From NCBI GenBank assembly GCA_024304875.1, contig JAMWZF010000002.1, positions 1 to 38,408 on the forward strand: a DNA stretch of 38,408 nucleotides, given 5' to 3'. A program made the translations under genes and the position numbers. The notes beneath the pieces were generated by a model that saw only the letters and a program-made list of their open reading frames with translations, ran no database searches and was not told the origin of the DNA. This DNA is from Paracoccaceae bacterium. Its GTDB lineage: Bacteria > Pseudomonadota > Alphaproteobacteria > Rhodobacterales > Rhodobacteraceae. Below, in pieces: positions 34,966 to 38,408 of this stretch. The first letter of the stretch is position 1, and each line of letters begins with the position of its first letter.

Positions 34966-36317
34966 CCCGGCCCTACCGGATCGCGGCGGGCGCGGGCTTT
35001 GCCGACGACCGCATCGAGCCGGCGGTCGAGATCGCCGAGGCCGGGGCCGCCGATGTCCTGGTCTTCGAATGCCTCGCCGAACGGACCGTCGCGCGCGAGG
35101 TCATTGCCCGGCGTGAGGACCCCACAAAGGGCTTCAACCCGCTTCTGCGCGACCGGATGCGCGCGGTGCTCCCCGCCTGCGCGAGGGGCGGCATCCGCAT
35201 CGTCAGCAACATGGGCGGCGCGAACCCCGTCGCGGCTGCGAGGGCCACGGTCGAGGAGGCGGCGGCCCACGGACTGACCGACCTGCGTTGCGTCGCCGTG
35301 ACCGGTGACGAGGTGACGAATCTGGTTCGTGCCCGCCCGGACCTGATCCTGACAGAGAGCGGCGACCCGGTGGAGGCGATCCTGCCAGACCTCGTCTCGG
35401 CCAACGCCTACCTCGGGACAGAGTCGGTGCTGATGGGGCTGGAGACCGGGGCCGATGTCGTCTTGACGGGCCGGGTCGCCGATCCCTCCCTTTTTCTCGC
35501 GCCCGCCATGCACCACTACGGCTGGGCCGAGGGCGACCTGCCCCGGATTGCGGCCGGGACCCTCATGGGTCACCTCATGGAGTGCGGCAACCAGCTGACA
35601 GGGGGATGTTTTGCCGACCCAACACGGCCGGAGAAGCAGGTGCCGGACATGGCGAACATCGGCTTTCCAATCGCCGAGATCGGACCGGACGGGGCGCTGA
35701 CCCTGACGAAGTTGCCGGGCACCGGGGGACGATTGGACCGGATGACCGCAACCGAGCAACTGCTCTACGAGATGCACGACCCTGCCGCATACATCACGCC
35801 CGACTGTGTGCTGGACGTAACCGGTGTGGCCTTTCACGACGACGGCGACGACCGTGTGCGGGTAACAGGCGCGGCGGCAGAACCCCGGCCTGACAGTCTC
35901 AAGGTCCTCTGCGCCTATGCCGACGGCTACATCGGCGAGGGCCAGGTCGGTTATGCGGGCGTCGGCGCAGTGGAGCGGGCCGAACTGGCCGCGAAGGTGG
36001 TGCAAGACCGGCTGAAACGCCGGGGCTTCACTTACGATGAGATGCGGGTGGACTTGATCGGCTGCACCTCGCTGCACGGGCCGGGGGCAGGGCCCTCCGA
36101 CCCCTACGAGGTCCGCCTGAGGATCGCGGCTCGCACGCAAATCCGCGCCGCCGCTCAAGCTGTCGGCTTCGAGGTCAGGGCAATGCACGTCAATGGCCCG
36201 ACCGGTGGCGGCGGCGGTTCTAAGCCGGAAGTGCGGGAAGTGATGGCGGTTCAATCTGTTTTCCTGCCGCGGGATCTGGTAACACCGCAGGTCACGGTAC
36301 TTGGAGTGCAGGGATGA
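34962..36317 (+). CDS. DUF1446/acyclic terpene utilization AtuA family protein
   Basis: YRIAAGAGFADDRIEPAVEIAEAGAADVLVFECLAERTVAREV; RIVSNMGGANPVAAA; GHLMECGNQLTGGCFADP. Confidence 0.92.
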   Translation: MTRPYRIAAGAGFADDRIEPAVEIAEAGAADVLVFECLAERTVAREVIARREDPTKGFNPLLRDRMRAVLPACARGGIRIVSNMGGANPVAAARATVEEAAAHGLTDLRCVAVTGDEVTNLVRARPDLILTESGDPVEAILPDLVSANAYLGTESVLMGLETGADVVLTGRVADPSLFLAPAMHHYGWAEGDLPRIAAGTLMGHLMECGNQLTGGCFADPTRPEKQVPDMANIGFPIAEIGPDGALTLTKLPGTGGRLDRMTATEQLLYEMHDPAAYITPDCVLDVTGVAFHDDGDDRVRVTGAAAEPRPDSLKVLCAYADGYIGEGQVGYAGVGAVERAELAAKVVQDRLKRRGFTYDEMRVDLIGCTSLHGPGAGPSDPYEVRLRIAARTQIRAAAQAVGFEVRAMHVNGPTGGGGGSKPEVREVMAVQSVFLPRDLVTPQVTVLGVQG

Positions 36318-36631
36318 CACGGGTTCACGACCTCGGGCATGCCCGCGCGGGCGACAAGGGCAATATCTCGAACATCTCCGTCACCGCCTACGACGCGGCG
36401 GCCTGGGACCGCCTGCGCCGGGACCTGACGGCGGAGCGGGTCGCGGCGATTTTCGCCGCCATCGGCGCGGGGCCGGTCACGCGCTACGAACTGCCCCGGC
36501 TTCACGCGCTGAATTTCGTGATCCAGAATGCCCTCGGCGGCGGCGTCAGCCGCTCGCTGTCCATCGACCCGCACGGCAAGAGCCTGAGCACCCTGATGCT
36601 GACGATCGAACTGCCGGAGGAGACGCCATGA
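36314..36631 (+). CDS. AtuA-like ferredoxin-fold domain protein
   Basis: DLGHARAGDKGNISNISVTAYDAAAWDRLRRDLTAERVAA..; LPRLHALNFVIQNALGGGVSRSLSIDPHGKSLS. Confidence 0.9.
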   Translation: MTRVHDLGHARAGDKGNISNISVTAYDAAAWDRLRRDLTAERVAAIFAAIGAGPVTRYELPRLHALNFVIQNALGGGVSRSLSIDPHGKSLSTLMLTIELPEETP

Positions 36632-37578
36632 AGATCGCCGTGCTGGACGACTACCTCGGCCTTTCGGAGCGCTTCGCGGGTTGGGGCGACATGGCCTCCG
36701 GTGTCACCGTCTTCCGCGCGCCGATGACCGGCGACCTGGTGGAAACGCTTGCTTCCTTCGACGTCATCTGCGCCATGCGCGAGCGGACGCCGCTGCCTGC
36801 CGACCTGATCGCGCGACTGCCGAACCTGAAGCTCATCGTCACCACCGGAATGCGCAACGCCGCCATCGCGGTGGCCGAGGCGAAGGACCGGGGCATCACC
36901 GTCAGCGGCACCGCCAGCCGGACGACTGCGACCTCACATCTCGCCATGACCCTGATCCTCGCCGCCACGCGCGGGCTCTATCCCAATGCGCGGTCGGTCG
37001 AAGCGGGCGGCTGGCAGGCCCCGGCGGGCCGGGACCTGCACGGGCTGACGCTTGGTCTGATCGGCCTCGGGCGGCTCGGAGCCGCCGTCGCTGCGCTGGC
37101 CCGGCCCTTCGGCATGGAGATCGTCGCGTGGAGCGAGAACCTGACCGACGCACGCTGCCACGAGGTGGGCGTGCAGCGGGTGGCCAGCCTGACGGACCTC
37201 ATGGCCCGCGCCGACGTCGCCTCGATCCACCTCGTCCTGTCGGACAGGAGCAAGGGGCTCGTCGGGGCCGAGGCGCTGGCGGCGGCGAAACTTGATGCGG
37301 TGCTGGTCAACACCTCCCGTGGTCCGATCATCGACACGCCCGCCCTGCTGGACGCACTCCGGACCGACCGGCTGGGCTGTGCGGCGCTCGATGTTTTCGA
37401 CGCCGAACCGCTGCCCGCCGACCACCCCCTGCGTGACGAGGAACTGATACGGCGAGGCAAGCTGCTGCTCACCCCCCACATCGGCTACGGCGCGCTCCGG
37501 ACCTACGAGTTGATGTACCGGGAGACAGGGGAGGCGGTGCACGCCTTCGCCGCCGGCTCGCCGATCCGCACGCTCTAG
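36628..37578 (+). CDS. D-2-hydroxyacid dehydrogenase family protein
   Basis: LTLGLIGLGRLGAAVAALARPFGMEIVAWSENL; DAVLVNTSRGPIIDTPALLDALRTDRLGCAALDVFDAEPLP. Confidence 0.94.
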   Translation: MKIAVLDDYLGLSERFAGWGDMASGVTVFRAPMTGDLVETLASFDVICAMRERTPLPADLIARLPNLKLIVTTGMRNAAIAVAEAKDRGITVSGTASRTTATSHLAMTLILAATRGLYPNARSVEAGGWQAPAGRDLHGLTLGLIGLGRLGAAVAALARPFGMEIVAWSENLTDARCHEVGVQRVASLTDLMARADVASIHLVLSDRSKGLVGAEALAAAKLDAVLVNTSRGPIIDTPALLDALRTDRLGCAALDVFDAEPLPADHPLRDEELIRRGKLLLTPHIGYGALRTYELMYRETGEAVHAFAAGSPIRTL

Positions 37579-38408
37579 AGCTTCATCGCGAAGGGATCGC
37601 GTTCCTCTTCGCTGAGGTCGATCATCACGTTCTTGACCTTGGTGTATTCGCGCAGAGTCTGGATCGCCCTTTCCCGGCCGACGCCCGACTGCTTGGTGCC
37701 GCCGAAGGGCGCCCCGACGAAGGACGCTCGGTAGGTGTTGACCCAGACCACACCCGACTCCACCGCCCGCGCCATCCGGTGCGCGCGGCGGATGTCGTTG
37801 GTCCAGATGCCCGCGGCCAAGCCGAAGTCGGTGGCATTGGCGATCCGCACCGCCTCCGCCTCGTCCTCGAAGGGGAGGATGCAGAGGACAGGGCCGAAGA
37901 CCTCTTCCCGCAAGACTGACAGGTCGGGGCCGGCGTTCACGATGACTGTCGGCTGGATGAAGAACCCGTTCTCCAGGCCCTCGCCCATGGCCGCGTCGCC
38001 GCCGATGGCGACCTCGGCCCCCTCTGCCTTTGCCGCTGCGATGACGCCGAGGATGCGATCGAACTGGGCGCGGTTGGCGACGGGGCCCATCTCGGTCGCC
38101 GTGTCGAGGGGGTTGCCGAGGCGGATGGTGCCGACCTTCTCCAGCACCGCCGCGCAGACCTCGTCGTAGACGCTCCGCTCCACCAGCAGGCGTGAGCCGG
38201 CGATGCAGGTCTGGCCCGAGGCGCCAAAGATGCCGGCCACTGCCCCGATCACCGCGGCCTTCAGGTCCGCGTCGGCAAAGATGATGTTGGGGGACTTGCC
38301 CCCAAGCTCGGTCGTCACTGGCACCAGCCGCTCGGCCGCTGCGGTAAGGATCTTGCGGGCGGTGACGATGCCGCCGGTAAAGCTGATCTTGGCGATCTTC
38401 GGGCTGTC
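37575..38408 (-). CDS. Aldehyde dehydrogenase family protein (5' end beyond window)
   Basis: ELGGKSPNIIFADADLKAAV, SGQTCIAGSRLLVERSVYDE, EEVFGPVLCILPFEDEAEAVRIANATDFGLAAGIWTND; reading frame stays open to the window edge (..FTGGIVTARKILTAAAERLVPVTTELGGK). Confidence 0.95.
   Translation of the reverse strand, partial: DSPKIAKISFTGGIVTARKILTAAAERLVPVTTELGGKSPNIIFADADLKAAVIGAVAGIFGASGQTCIAGSRLLVERSVYDEVCAAVLEKVGTIRLGNPLDTATEMGPVANRAQFDRILGVIAAAKAEGAEVAIGGDAAMGEGLENGFFIQPTVIVNAGPDLSVLREEVFGPVLCILPFEDEAEAVRIANATDFGLAAGIWTNDIRRAHRMARAVESGVVWVNTYRASFVGAPFGGTKQSGVGRERAIQTLREYTKVKNVMIDLSEEERDPFAMKL

Overview
GC-rich alphaproteobacterial (Rhodobacterales-like) window. Left flank (1-4.9 kb): cobU-like kinase, rpoH-family sigma factor, ChaN-like protein, truncated coaBC, a radical SAM protein, an exported hypothetical protein and tRNA-Ser(GCT). 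Accessory island (about 5-18.5 kb): serine recombinase/DUF2924/DUF3489 module, a 31-repeat CRISPR array and a complete type I-C cas operon on the minus strand (cas3, cas5c, cas8c, cas7, cas4, cas1, cas2), with an IS481-like transposase relic behind cas3. Right part (18.7-38.4 kb): large carboxylate catabolism/transport locus (tctCBA, SDR, chromate-transporter pair, HpcH/HpaI aldolase, acyl-CoA dehydrogenase, CoA-ligase pair, Ldh-type dehydrogenase, GntR regulator, 2-hydroxyacid dehydrogenases, TPP enzyme, tcuAB, AtuA pair, aldehyde dehydrogenase). Main discovery candidate: the 268-bp gap between cas3 and cas5 carries what looks like an unannotated CreTA-type (CRISPR-regulated toxin-antitoxin) or Cas-autoregulatory module. 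It has (i) a 27-codon ORF with a good SD encoding the hydrophobic/basic peptide [27 protein letters not shown]; (ii) a degenerate CRISPR repeat keeping the 11-nt crRNA handle TGGATCGAAAC and a 7-bp stem of different sequence at the same position; (iii) a pseudo-spacer matching, behind a TTC PAM, the 5'UTR/SD of that ORF at 14 of the first 17 positions, with mismatches at 6, 9 and 12 (and 18). Second notable point: coaBC and a udgX-like gene appear to be truncated against each other at one deletion (or misassembly) junction near 2.95 kb.
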